From IMG/VR virus record IMGVR_UViG_3300009071_000020, positions 1 through 40,546 of that record: a stretch of DNA of 40,546 bases. One strand, given 5' to 3'. The notes under the pieces are model-generated. The model made no database searches. It had not been told where the DNA came from and saw nothing but the letters and a program-made list of their open reading frames with translations. The translations under genes and the position numbers were made by a program. Below, one piece after another: positions 14,912 to 20,033 of the stretch. This stretch comes from a virus. Within the stretch, counting starts at the first letter, position 1. Each line of letters begins with the position of its first letter.

Positions 14912-14970
14912 TGGTGGAGTCGCTGGGTACCGCCCCCAGGTCCAGTTCAGTCGTCAAATTGCTTCAACGT
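14912..14970 (-). ncRNA. ssrA: tmRNA, acceptor piece (permuted two-piece ssrA)
   Basis: The minus strand carries a T-arm CTGGG-(GGCGGTA)-CCCAG (14939-14923), the acceptor strand CGACTCC (14922-14916), discriminator A and an encoded CCA ending at 14912. The acceptor strand pairs with all seven 5' bases of the coding piece, including a G3-U70 pair. The acceptor piece precedes the coding piece in the transcript, the circularly permuted order known from Alphaproteobacteria. The 5' end is set approximately from the promoter at 14979-15009. Confidence 0.88.
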
Positions 14971-14978
14971 TACAATAC

Positions 14979-15009
14979 TATTTATAACATATGTATTCAG
15001 AGTTGTCAA
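14979..15009 (-). promoter_or_regulatory. Dual sigma70/late promoter of the tmRNA
   Basis: Minus strand TTGACA (15004-15009), a 17-base spacer, then TATAAA embedded in a perfect late box TATAAATA (14986-14979). Both sigma70 and T4-type late polymerase could use it. Transcripts would begin just before the acceptor piece. Confidence 0.78.
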
Positions 15010-15017
15010 GTATTAAA

Positions 15018-15044
15018 TAAAAAAAGGGAGCATTAAGCTCCCCT
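15018..15044 (-). terminator. Rho-independent terminator of the outer-membrane protein gene
   Basis: Minus strand GGGAGC/GCTCCC-type stem (15026-15042) with a short loop, followed by seven T residues. It lies about 27 bases after the stop at 15071 and separates this gene from the tmRNA promoter. Confidence 0.85.
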
Positions 15045-15070
15045 TTAATAATAACAATGTTATTGTTAGA

Positions 15071-15463
15071 TTAGAATGCGAATGATGCTGTAAGTGTAAT
15101 CTCACCACGTTCTTCTGCTTCTAAGTCATATGATGTCACTGCTTCGATTGTAAGATCGTCACGTAGTGCATATGAACCACCAAACTCTAGTACTGGAAGA
15201 TGATCGAATTCGTCATCCATTGTAAAATCATTTGTGTTATCCCATACTGACAATTTAGTGCCTGTTGTTAGCTCTAGGCCGTCAACCTGTGGTACCACAA
15301 ATGTTAGCTCTGGGTTGATTGTGATAATTGATGTATCAGCATCTACTTTACGTTCTGCTTTTACTTCTGTTTCTAGTGAGAAACCATTACCCAATTGTGT
15401 TTCAGCTTGTGCTGTGCCAGCCAAAAGTGTCGCTACAACTGTAGCTGCGAAAATATTTTTCAT
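15071..15463 (-). CDS. Small outer-membrane beta-barrel-like protein
   Basis: A 130-residue protein with a clear Sec signal peptide, MKNIFAATVVATLLAGTAQA (cleavage after AQA). Amphipathic beta strands follow (SLETEVKAERKV, SIITINPELTFVVPQ, ELTTGTKLSVW, LTIEAVTSYDL). It ends ITLTASFAF, a C-terminal Phe of the kind recognised by the BAM outer-membrane assembly machinery. About eight strands would fit a small barrel. AAGGAT precedes the ATG. The gene is isolated between two terminators. A phage-encoded outer-membrane protein could alter the cell surface, for example to block superinfection; this is inference. A periplasmic beta protein is the alternative. Confidence 0.8.
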   Translation of the reverse strand: MKNIFAATVVATLLAGTAQAETQLGNGFSLETEVKAERKVDADTSIITINPELTFVVPQVDGLELTTGTKLSVWDNTNDFTMDDEFDHLPVLEFGGSYALRDDLTIEAVTSYDLEAEERGEITLTASFAF

Positions 15464-15483
15464 TTTTGTAAATCCTTATTAAT

Positions 15484-15512
15484 AATGAAAACCGGCGCAA
15501 ATCAACGCCGGT
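15484..15512 (-). terminator. Rho-independent terminator after the tRNA-Pro gene
   Basis: Minus strand ACCGGCG/CGCCGGT stem with an 8-base loop, followed by TTTTC. It lies 115 bases downstream of tRNA-Pro and just ahead of the outer-membrane protein gene. The rest of the 15513-15626 gap is AT-rich with no gene seen. Confidence 0.75.
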
Positions 15513-15626
15513 GCGGTATTATTTAATACTATAATACTTATCACTAATATAAGCTATAATTAAAATTTTGCAAGTTATTCAGGAATTAATTATATATGTG
15601 TGTTAATTATGTTACAAAATATATTT

Positions 15627-15703
15627 TGGTCTCGGTGGTAGGATTCGAACCTACGGTCTCCTGGTCCCAAACCAGGCGCTTTACCATACTAAGCTACACC
15701 GAG
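15627..15703 (-). tRNA. tRNA-Pro (UGG)
   Basis: Complete cloverleaf. Acceptor CTCGGTG/CACCGAG, anticodon loop TTTGGGA (anticodon TGG), T-loop TTCGAAT, discriminator A and encoded CCA. Confidence 0.96.
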
Positions 15704-15709
15704 TAAACT

Positions 15710-15783
15710 TGGCAAAGGTGAGGAGAATCGAACTCCTGCTTCTGGTTTTGGAGACCAGCGTGATACCATTTCACTACACCCTC
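15710..15783 (-). tRNA. tRNA-Trp (CCA)
   Basis: Complete cloverleaf. Acceptor GAGGGTG/CACCTTT with two G-U pairs, anticodon loop CTCCAAA (anticodon CCA), discriminator G and encoded CCA. Six bases upstream of tRNA-Pro, so the two are probably one transcript. Confidence 0.95.
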
Positions 15784-15795
15784 ATTTTTTAAAAA

Positions 15796-15863
15796 CACAC
15801 TAACCTCAATCCTTTCGGGATCTATGTTCTGCAAAACTTCCCATTGCAGTGGGACATAGTGTG
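15796..15863 (-). ncRNA. Attenuator-like structured RNA ahead of tRNA-Trp/tRNA-Pro
   Basis: On the minus strand an outer stem CACACTA/TAGTGTG (15863-15857 with 15802-15796) is followed by TTTTT, like a terminator. An inner stem CTATGT/ACATAG (15859-15854 with 15827-15822) shares the CTA bases, so the two cannot both form fully. A third hairpin ATCC/GGAT lies at 15809-15821. Mutually exclusive stems ending in a T-run upstream of genes are typical of attenuators or riboswitches. No known class recognised. Confidence 0.5.
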
Positions 15864-15865
15864 CT

Positions 15866-15902
15866 TATAAAAAAGCCCCTAATGAATTAACACTAGGGGC
15901 TT
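15866..15902 (-). terminator. Rho-independent terminator after the 19-aa leader ORF
   Basis: Minus strand AAGCCCCTA/TAGGGGCTT stem (9 bp, 12-base loop) followed by a T-run. It sits 31 bases after the leader ORF stop and before the attenuator-like RNA, so it can stop transcripts from the 16020-16048 promoter. Confidence 0.82.
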
Positions 15903-15932
15903 GCTTAAAATAACTTTTGTTAAAAAGTCACG

Positions 15933-15992
15933 TCAAAACATTCCCCAATCTCTTGGCGGCCAACAAGTAATATATGTTGTAGTATTTGACAT
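15933..15992 (-). CDS. Candidate 19-aa leader peptide (contains CWPP and a second Trp)
   Basis: ATG at 15992, 28 bases downstream of a consensus-like promoter and preceded by a GAGAGA purine stretch; stop TGA at 15935-15933. The peptide begins MSNTTTYITC and continues WPPRDWGMF. It is followed by a terminator, then by tRNA-Trp and tRNA-Pro. Trp and Pro codons in a leader peptide upstream of a terminator and the matching tRNAs suggest transcription attenuation. Alternatives: chance ORF, or a small precursor peptide for the nearby radical SAM enzyme. Confidence 0.4.
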   Translation of the reverse strand: MSNTTTYITCWPPRDWGMF

Positions 15993-16019
15993 GTTATTAT
16001 CTCTCTTTGTTATACACTT

Positions 16020-16048
16020 AATATAGTACATGTTGTACCGAATGTCAA
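16020..16048 (-). promoter_or_regulatory. Strong sigma70-type promoter
   Basis: Minus strand TTGACA (16043-16048), 17-base spacer, TATATT (16020-16025). It lies between tRNA-Ile and the leader ORF and would drive the leader, tRNA-Trp and tRNA-Pro. Confidence 0.82.
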
Positions 16049-16078
16049 GTGTTTTCTTAAAAATATTTATCTTTTATA

Positions 16079-16155
16079 TGGTAGAGACAAGTGGACTCGA
16101 ACCACCGACCTTTCGCTTATCAGGCGAATGCTCTAACCAACTGAGCTATGTCTCT
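16079..16155 (-). tRNA. tRNA-Ile (GAU)
   Basis: Complete cloverleaf. Acceptor AGAGACA/TGTCTCT, anticodon loop CTGATAA (anticodon GAT), T-loop TTCGAGT, discriminator A and encoded CCA. Confidence 0.95.
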
Positions 16156-16159
16156 ATAA

Positions 16160-16234
16160 TGGCTGGAACGATAGGACTCGAACCTATACTCTGCGCTACC
16201 AAAAAGCGATGCATTACCATTATGCTACGTTCCA
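16160..16234 (-). tRNA. tRNA-Gln (UUG)
   Basis: Complete cloverleaf. Acceptor TGGAACG/CGTTCCA (U1-A72, typical of tRNA-Gln), anticodon loop TTTTGGT (anticodon TTG), discriminator G and encoded CCA. The outermost pair of the anticodon stem is a T-C mismatch. Confidence 0.93.
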
Positions 16235-16250
16235 TTACCATTATGATTTA

Positions 16251-16325
16251 TGGTACTCCCTAGGGGAATCGAACCCCTCTTTCCAGGTTGAAAACCTGGC
16301 GTCCTAACCGATAGACGAAGGGAGC
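16251..16325 (-). tRNA. tRNA-Glu (UUC)
   Basis: Complete cloverleaf. Acceptor GCTCCCT/AGGGAGT, anticodon loop TTTTCAA (anticodon TTC), T-loop TTCGATT, discriminator A and encoded CCA. Confidence 0.95.
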
Positions 16326-16337
16326 GTACTATAAAAA

Positions 16338-16414
16338 TGGCGCGGTTGACGGGACTCGAACCCGCGACCCCCGGCGTGACAGGCCGGTACTCTAACCAAC
16401 TGAGCTACAACCGC
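16338..16414 (-). tRNA. tRNA-Asp (GUC)
   Basis: Complete cloverleaf. Acceptor GCGGTTG/CAACCGC, anticodon loop CTGTCAC (anticodon GTC), discriminator G and encoded CCA. First of four tRNAs behind the 16435-16463 promoter. Confidence 0.95.
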
Positions 16415-16434
16415 TTTTAAACAATTTATAAACT

Positions 16435-16463
16435 AACGTAACACATTGTCTTTATTGTGTCAA
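16435..16463 (-). promoter_or_regulatory. Candidate sigma70-type promoter of the Asp-Glu-Gln-Ile tRNA group
   Basis: Minus strand TTGACA (16458-16463), 17-base spacer, TACGTT (16435-16440). The -35 is perfect but the -10 is weak. A TATAAATT late-like box follows just before tRNA-Asp. Confidence 0.5.
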
Positions 16464-16468
16464 CAAAA

Positions 16469-16864
16469 TTATTTATCTTTTTTAATTAATGCACTTATAT
16501 CATTTGTTGAACGTGCATGTTCTTGTCCAGTTAATTGATCAATTTCCACACTGCACTCTTTAACACATATAGCTGATGGATTGTCACTTTCCCAACCAGG
16601 ATACCATATATAATCGTTATAAAACTCGTGGTTAACAATTTCGTCTAGTGTATAGTTATCCAAATTATTCCAATTCGGATCTTGATCGTGTGCTGCGATA
16701 TATTTTTCATCATTTAGTAAGCGAGGTGGTTCATTTGCCTCATTAGCGAATCTCTTATCCCAAGCATTGGCAAAATAACAACAAGGCCAAAGTCTACCAT
16801 CACTGGTAACTTCCCAATCTCTGGTAGAGCCGTTAATAGCCATACAATCAATCTTGCACTTCAT
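16469..16864 (-). CDS. SPASM-like cysteine-rich protein, partner of the radical SAM enzyme
   Basis: A 131-residue protein with cysteines at 3, 7, 28 and 29 (CKIDC and WPCCYF) and a late CVKEC. The motif TSDGRLWPCCYF is typical of the C-terminal auxiliary cluster (SPASM/twitch) region of radical SAM proteins. It starts 16 bases inside the end of the radical SAM gene, in a different frame (+1 shift). It is therefore either a separately translated subunit or the C-terminal half of one protein split by a frameshift. The combined length (about 357 residues) would suit a single radical SAM-SPASM enzyme. Confidence 0.78.
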   Translation of the reverse strand: MKCKIDCMAINGSTRDWEVTSDGRLWPCCYFANAWDKRFANEANEPPRLLNDEKYIAAHDQDPNWNNLDNYTLDEIVNHEFYNDYIWYPGWESDNPSAICVKECSVEIDQLTGQEHARSTNDISALIKKDK

Positions 16865-17525
16865 AACCAGTATCCTGTAATAACTCGTAAACGTATTTTA
16901 AATTATTCTCTGATATCAATCCATATGATCGATTATTCAATTTAAGCCAGAGCCTTGCGTTTATTTGTTGTGCCATTTTAATAGCATCAGAGACTTGATG
17001 CCAATTCCATTCAAATATAATAAATTGCCAAGATCCGTGTCCTTGATTTGCAAACCATGCCGTCATGTTATCCATTGCACGTTGCCAATCAACGCCTTCA
17101 CGATACATCCAGTTAGTGTCGTGATCAGTGCCGTCAACAGCAAAATGTATATAGAGCTTCCTAGGATATTTTTGTGATAGTTTATTATACCATTCAGGAT
17201 TTCTTAATCCACCATTAGTATTGATACAAACGTTATCGGAATATTGCATAGCAACATCAATAAAGTCTTCAATTTGTGGATGCATCATTGGATCCCCAAG
17301 CTCTCCACAAAAAACAATTTCATTAATTTTTAATGACGTGTTTTCAAGTCTCTTTTTGAATACGTCCAGGTCCATATGCTGTAACTGAACCCAAGATTCT
17401 TTCTGGCCCGTGTCTTCGTTTGTCCTAGCACAGGATCGACATCTGGCTTGACAATGAGTAGTTATTGCAAAATCAAAGCTATGTTTAGTTATTTCAGTCA
17501 CACCAAGATTCTTTTTTATCACCAT
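16848..17525 (-). CDS. Radical SAM domain protein
   Basis: Start placed at ATG 17525; the longer frame to 17552 begins with TTG. The 225-residue product has the radical SAM cluster motif CX3CX2C in TTHCQARCRSCART (residues about 25-32). It is followed by IVFCGELGDPMMHP (a GGE-type SAM-binding motif) and VCINTNGG, a TIM-barrel core. These enzymes cleave S-adenosylmethionine with a [4Fe-4S] cluster to start radical reactions. The substrate is unknown. The gene overlaps the end of the secreted nuclease gene and the start of the SPASM-like gene. Phage FPR could supply electrons for cluster reduction; this is inference. Confidence 0.88.
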   Translation of the reverse strand: MVIKKNLGVTEITKHSFDFAITTHCQARCRSCARTNEDTGQKESWVQLQHMDLDVFKKRLENTSLKINEIVFCGELGDPMMHPQIEDFIDVAMQYSDNVCINTNGGLRNPEWYNKLSQKYPRKLYIHFAVDGTDHDTNWMYREGVDWQRAMDNMTAWFANQGHGSWQFIIFEWNWHQVSDAIKMAQQINARLWLKLNNRSYGLISENNLKYVYELLQDTGYEVQD

Positions 17526-17943
17526 AATATTCACGGGCAAAGTTATTTTCAATTAGTAAAAGGCGTAAACTCACGCCATCAATAATAATATCACCTAATA
17601 CTCTGCCGCCATATTTGTCCCAATTGTAAATTGCAACTTTGATAGTGGTAGCACTATCAATTGCATCTTGTGTAAACTGACTTGCTGCTGCACCTAATAT
17701 TTTTTCAGCATCACATTTGCCGCGCCAGGACTTTTCTGGAGTATCTACCCCGTATACTCGAATACTTAATTCCTGCTTTAGTGGCTCAGGCAAAAAATCA
17801 GCTTTGAATGCCACAGTGTCTCCGTCAATCACACGGGTGACTTCAAAATCATATTCTACCATATCTGGCATATTTTCTTCGGCATAAACACTAGCTGTGC
17901 TGATTAATACAAGCATTATACTTGTTATTAGATTCTTAAACAT
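17494..17943 (-). CDS. Staphylococcal nuclease-like protein with signal peptide
   Basis: The start at 17943 is supported by AAGGAAG about 6-12 bases upstream; an extension to 18012 would overlap the upstream gene. The 149-residue product begins with a signal peptide, MFKNLITSIMLVLISTASVYA. The SNase core follows: RVIDGDTVAFKADF, IRVYGVDTPEKSWRGKC, YNWDKYGGRVLG and LLIENNFAREYYG. Secretion to the periplasm distinguishes it from the leaderless SNase at 3312-3665. It might degrade incoming foreign DNA or scavenge nucleotides outside the cytoplasm. It overlaps the radical SAM gene at its end. Confidence 0.88.
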   Translation of the reverse strand: MFKNLITSIMLVLISTASVYAEENMPDMVEYDFEVTRVIDGDTVAFKADFLPEPLKQELSIRVYGVDTPEKSWRGKCDAEKILGAAASQFTQDAIDSATTIKVAIYNWDKYGGRVLGDIIIDGVSLRLLLIENNFAREYYGDKKESWCD

Positions 17944-17953
17944 TGGGGCTTCC

Positions 17954-18862
17954 TTAGATATATTGCTTGAATATTCGATCAAACTGTTCTTTTTTACTAT
18001 TGTATTTATCAATGTATATTTTTAAATTTTCTTCTAATACATTGCTATTACTTATTTCTAAATAATCCAGAATATACTCTGGACGATCGAACCAATCATC
18101 ACCAACAACAATATGACTTTTATTTAATTTTTGATAAGTTTTTATAGTATAATTGATATCATCTGCATCATTATCTTCTTGAAACTTTTTAAACAGCCTA
18201 TCTGAATCGTCAGCCAATGTAATATCATTTGATCCATTTAATTGAGCATGATACAAATCCCAATGTGCAAAATTAAGTTGCCACATATACTTCAAAAGAC
18301 CAGAATCAATTTGCTTGTGCATGTAGTCGTGATACTGATCATACCATACCTTTTTCCATTCACCAATGTTTGATCCATCCATAAGCATATGATCTTGCCA
18401 CCACAAATTTGTGTGACTATCTACATGCTGGTGTGATATAGGGTTAAAGGCGTACTGGCTAATATAAAAAAACTGAAACTCTTGTGCTGAAGTATTGTTA
18501 ATAATAGTTTTTTCAACATTTATTGCGGTGGAGGTATCTTTAAGGCATCCAAAATAATTACTCCACACGCATATATTATAATCGTTTTCAATTTCATTAA
18601 ATGGTGAAACGCAATCACTTATTTGATCTTCGGCATCCAAATTTTCCATGCGGCGAAGAGATTCTTGATGCAAGTCGTAAACTCTTTTGGATACAATACT
18701 GTTACCCCTGTCTTCAATTATAATTCCACCAATGTTTTTATCATTATCTGATTGTCTCGATTCGAATTCATATAACTGGGGACCAAATCTACTATCTGAT
18801 GCTAGCCACCAGGCTATAGCAGGTGCGCTTCCATTTACTGAATTGTACACTGCTACTTTCAT
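17954..18862 (-). CDS. Unknown protein, 302 aa
   Basis: I do not recognise the family. The protein begins MKVAVYNSVNGSAPAIAWWL and is soluble, aromatic-rich and acidic, with His-rich ISHQHVDSH. The C-terminal half ends in a helical stretch (LDYLEISNSNVLEENLKIY), faintly like the end of sulfotransferase-type enzymes but with no visible nucleotide loop. AAGGAC lies upstream of the ATG and tRNA-Gly ends only 18 bases before it, so it is probably co-transcribed with the second tRNA group. It precedes the secreted nuclease gene by 10 bases. Confidence 0.75.
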   Translation of the reverse strand: MKVAVYNSVNGSAPAIAWWLASDSRFGPQLYEFESRQSDNDKNIGGIIIEDRGNSIVSKRVYDLHQESLRRMENLDAEDQISDCVSPFNEIENDYNICVWSNYFGCLKDTSTAINVEKTIINNTSAQEFQFFYISQYAFNPISHQHVDSHTNLWWQDHMLMDGSNIGEWKKVWYDQYHDYMHKQIDSGLLKYMWQLNFAHWDLYHAQLNGSNDITLADDSDRLFKKFQEDNDADDINYTIKTYQKLNKSHIVVGDDWFDRPEYILDYLEISNSNVLEENLKIYIDKYNSKKEQFDRIFKQYI

Positions 18863-18879
18863 TTTTTAGTCCTTTTGTA

Positions 18880-18954
18880 TGGAGCGGGTGAAGAGATTCG
18901 AACTCTCGACATTCTCGTTGGCAACGAGATGCTCTACCACTGAGCTACACCCGC
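18880..18954 (-). tRNA. tRNA-Gly (GCC)
   Basis: Complete cloverleaf. Acceptor GCGGGTG/CACCCGC, anticodon loop TTGCCAA (anticodon GCC), discriminator T and encoded CCA. Confidence 0.95.
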
Positions 18955-18958
18955 ATCG

Positions 18959-19034
18959 TGGTGGGTAATAAGAGACTTGAACTCCTGACATCCTGCGTGT
19001 AAAGCAGGCGCTCTACCAACTGAGCTAATCACCC
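18959..19034 (-). tRNA. tRNA-Val (UAC)
   Basis: Complete cloverleaf. Acceptor GGGTGAT/ATTACCC, anticodon loop TTTACAC (anticodon TAC), T-loop TTCAAGT, discriminator A and encoded CCA. Confidence 0.95.
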
Positions 19035-19039
19035 TATTA

Positions 19040-19127
19040 TGGCGGAGAGACAGGGATTCGAACCCTGGGAACCTCGCAGTTCAACGGTTTTCAAGACCGC
19101 CGCATTCGACCACTCTGCCACCTCTCC
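19040..19127 (-). tRNA. tRNA-Ser (UGA)
   Basis: Class II tRNA with a long variable arm. Acceptor GGAGAGG/TCTCTCC with a G-U pair, anticodon loop CTTGAAA (anticodon TGA), discriminator G and encoded CCA. Confidence 0.95.
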
Positions 19128-19132
19128 TGTAT

Positions 19133-19208
19133 TGGCTCCTTGTGTTGGGCTCGAACCAACGACCTACTGATTAACAGTCAGTTGCTCTACCAACTGAGCT
19201 AACAAGGA
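19133..19208 (-). tRNA. tRNA-Asn (GUU)
   Basis: Complete cloverleaf. Acceptor TCCTTGT/ACAAGGA, anticodon loop CTGTTAA (anticodon GTT), discriminator G and encoded CCA. Confidence 0.95.
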
Positions 19209-19213
19209 ATATT

Positions 19214-19417
19214 TTACCTAGTAAAGTATTTAGTTAATACTTCTATTTGATCATCATACTCTGCGATGACTTTTAATTCTACTTCAATTGCTTCCAGGAT
19301 ATCGGAATGTTCTCCAATACCCACAGGGTTAGCTAAGTACACCTCAACATTTGCTTTGTGTTTAGCAATATGTCCTTGGGCATGCGCAATTGCAGCTTGG
19401 ATTAGAGTCTCTCTCAT
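19214..19417 (-). CDS. Conserved small phage protein, 67 aa
   Basis: Begins MRETLIQAAIAHAQGHIAKH, then VEVYLANPVGIGEHSDILEA and an acidic helical end. From memory, nearly this pattern is common in small proteins of T4-like marine phages; the function is unknown. It lies between tRNA-Ala and tRNA-Asn, 22 bases after a predicted terminator, and has only a weak purine-rich ribosome-binding site. It is probably read from the same transcript as the downstream tRNAs. Confidence 0.82.
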   Translation of the reverse strand: MRETLIQAAIAHAQGHIAKHKANVEVYLANPVGIGEHSDILEAIEVELKVIAEYDDQIEVLTKYFTR

Positions 19418-19439
19418 ATCATATCTTTCTGTGATTAAA

Positions 19440-19467
19440 ATGAGAGCGTTTAACGTCTGCTCTCATA
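19440..19467 (-). terminator. Terminator-like hairpin downstream of tRNA-Ala
   Basis: Minus strand TGAGAGC/GCTCTCA stem with an 11-base loop, followed by TTTTAAT. A second small hairpin CGGCA/TGCCG lies just upstream (19471-19486). Confidence 0.6.
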
Positions 19468-19486
19468 AGACGGCACGGGTTTGCCG

Positions 19487-19534
19487 GCATCATTCATTCA
19501 ATTATTTCAAAAGAGGAATGAAACTCTTTACAGT
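19487..19534 (-). ncRNA. Repeated RNA element, copy A
   Basis: Minus strand element with an AAAGAG/CTCTTT hairpin, a shared TCAATT box (plus-strand reading) and a conserved GATGCC end. About three quarters of ~46 positions match copy B at 19983-20032, with compensatory change in the hairpin. It lies downstream of tRNA-Ala, after another hairpin ATACCT/AGGTAT (19539-19556). Confidence 0.5.
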
Positions 19535-19591
19535 CCTGATACCTAACCGTAGGTATTGGCGTGCTTATTAAGTAGCAACCCTTATTATAAT

Positions 19592-19667
19592 TGGTGGAGC
19601 GTATCGGGATCGAACCGATGACCCCCTGCTTGCAAAGCAGGTGCTCTCCCATCTGAGCTAACGCCCC
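19592..19667 (-). tRNA. tRNA-Ala (UGC)
   Basis: Complete cloverleaf. Acceptor GGGGCGT/ACGCTCC with the alanine-specific G3-U70 pair, anticodon loop TTTGCAA (anticodon TGC), discriminator A and encoded CCA. The same G3-U70 pair occurs in the phage tmRNA. Confidence 0.96.
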
Positions 19668-19769
19668 AATTAAAATTTACTCTTCTATGTCTTTCCTAAC
19701 GTGTGTGGCTCGACACTGTCCATTTTAAATATTACCATATTGGTACGAGCTTCCTAATTACTATATATC

Positions 19770-19777
19770 TATTTATG
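19770..19777 (-). promoter_or_regulatory. Near-consensus late promoter box upstream of tRNA-Ala
   Basis: Minus strand CATAAATA, one mismatch from TATAAATA, about 100 bases upstream of tRNA-Ala and just before a GCTCG/CGAGC structure. Confidence 0.35.
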
Positions 19778-19982
19778 ATATTAGTGTGTATATGCTAACA
19801 GTTCAACGCTTTCGCTCCACGCTTCGCACTAACGACAAACACCTGCCGGCATACTTGCATCGACCCTTTTGTTGTGACTGCGAACTCACTTCATCATATG
19901 GGACTTGGTAACCCATACTAGTTAGTGGCAAACTAACGTGTCCTTTAAACACCGAGCAGTTTTGGGACCTACTCAGGTCATC

Positions 19983-20032
19983 CTGGGCACCATTTGCTCA
20001 ATTGTTTAACAAGGGGAACAAAACCCTTTAAC
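19983..20032 (-). ncRNA. Repeated RNA element, copy B
   Basis: Minus strand AAAGGG/CCCTT hairpin with the same loop length as copy A, followed by the shared box and GGTGCC. It starts directly after the CCA of tRNA-Leu. Base changes relative to copy A keep the hairpin paired, indicating selection on RNA structure. Confidence 0.5.
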
Positions 20033-20033
20033 T

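Larger units (their letters stand above)
19668..20033 (-). other. Gene-free, hairpin-rich transcribed spacer between tRNA-Ala and tRNA-Leu
   Basis: No protein gene is supported here. The minus strand holds a series of clear hairpins: GACCT/AGGTC (19961-19974), GTTAGT/ACTAAC (19921-19937), ATGGG/CCCAT (about 19900-19919) and GTGA/TCAC (about 19874-19889). A GCTCG/CGAGC stem with an inner TACCA/TGGTA hairpin lies at about 19707-19750. Repeat copy B lies next to tRNA-Leu. A CATAAATA box lies at 19770-19777. It looks like one or more structured RNAs. Confidence 0.5.

Noticed and set aside
16030-16263. Plus-strand ORF of 77 codons
   Set aside because: It lies antisense across tRNA-Ile and tRNA-Gln, whose cloverleaves are unambiguous.
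17526-17552. Longer radical SAM start
   Set aside because: The upstream codon is TTG and lies within the nuclease gene; ATG at 17525 is simpler.
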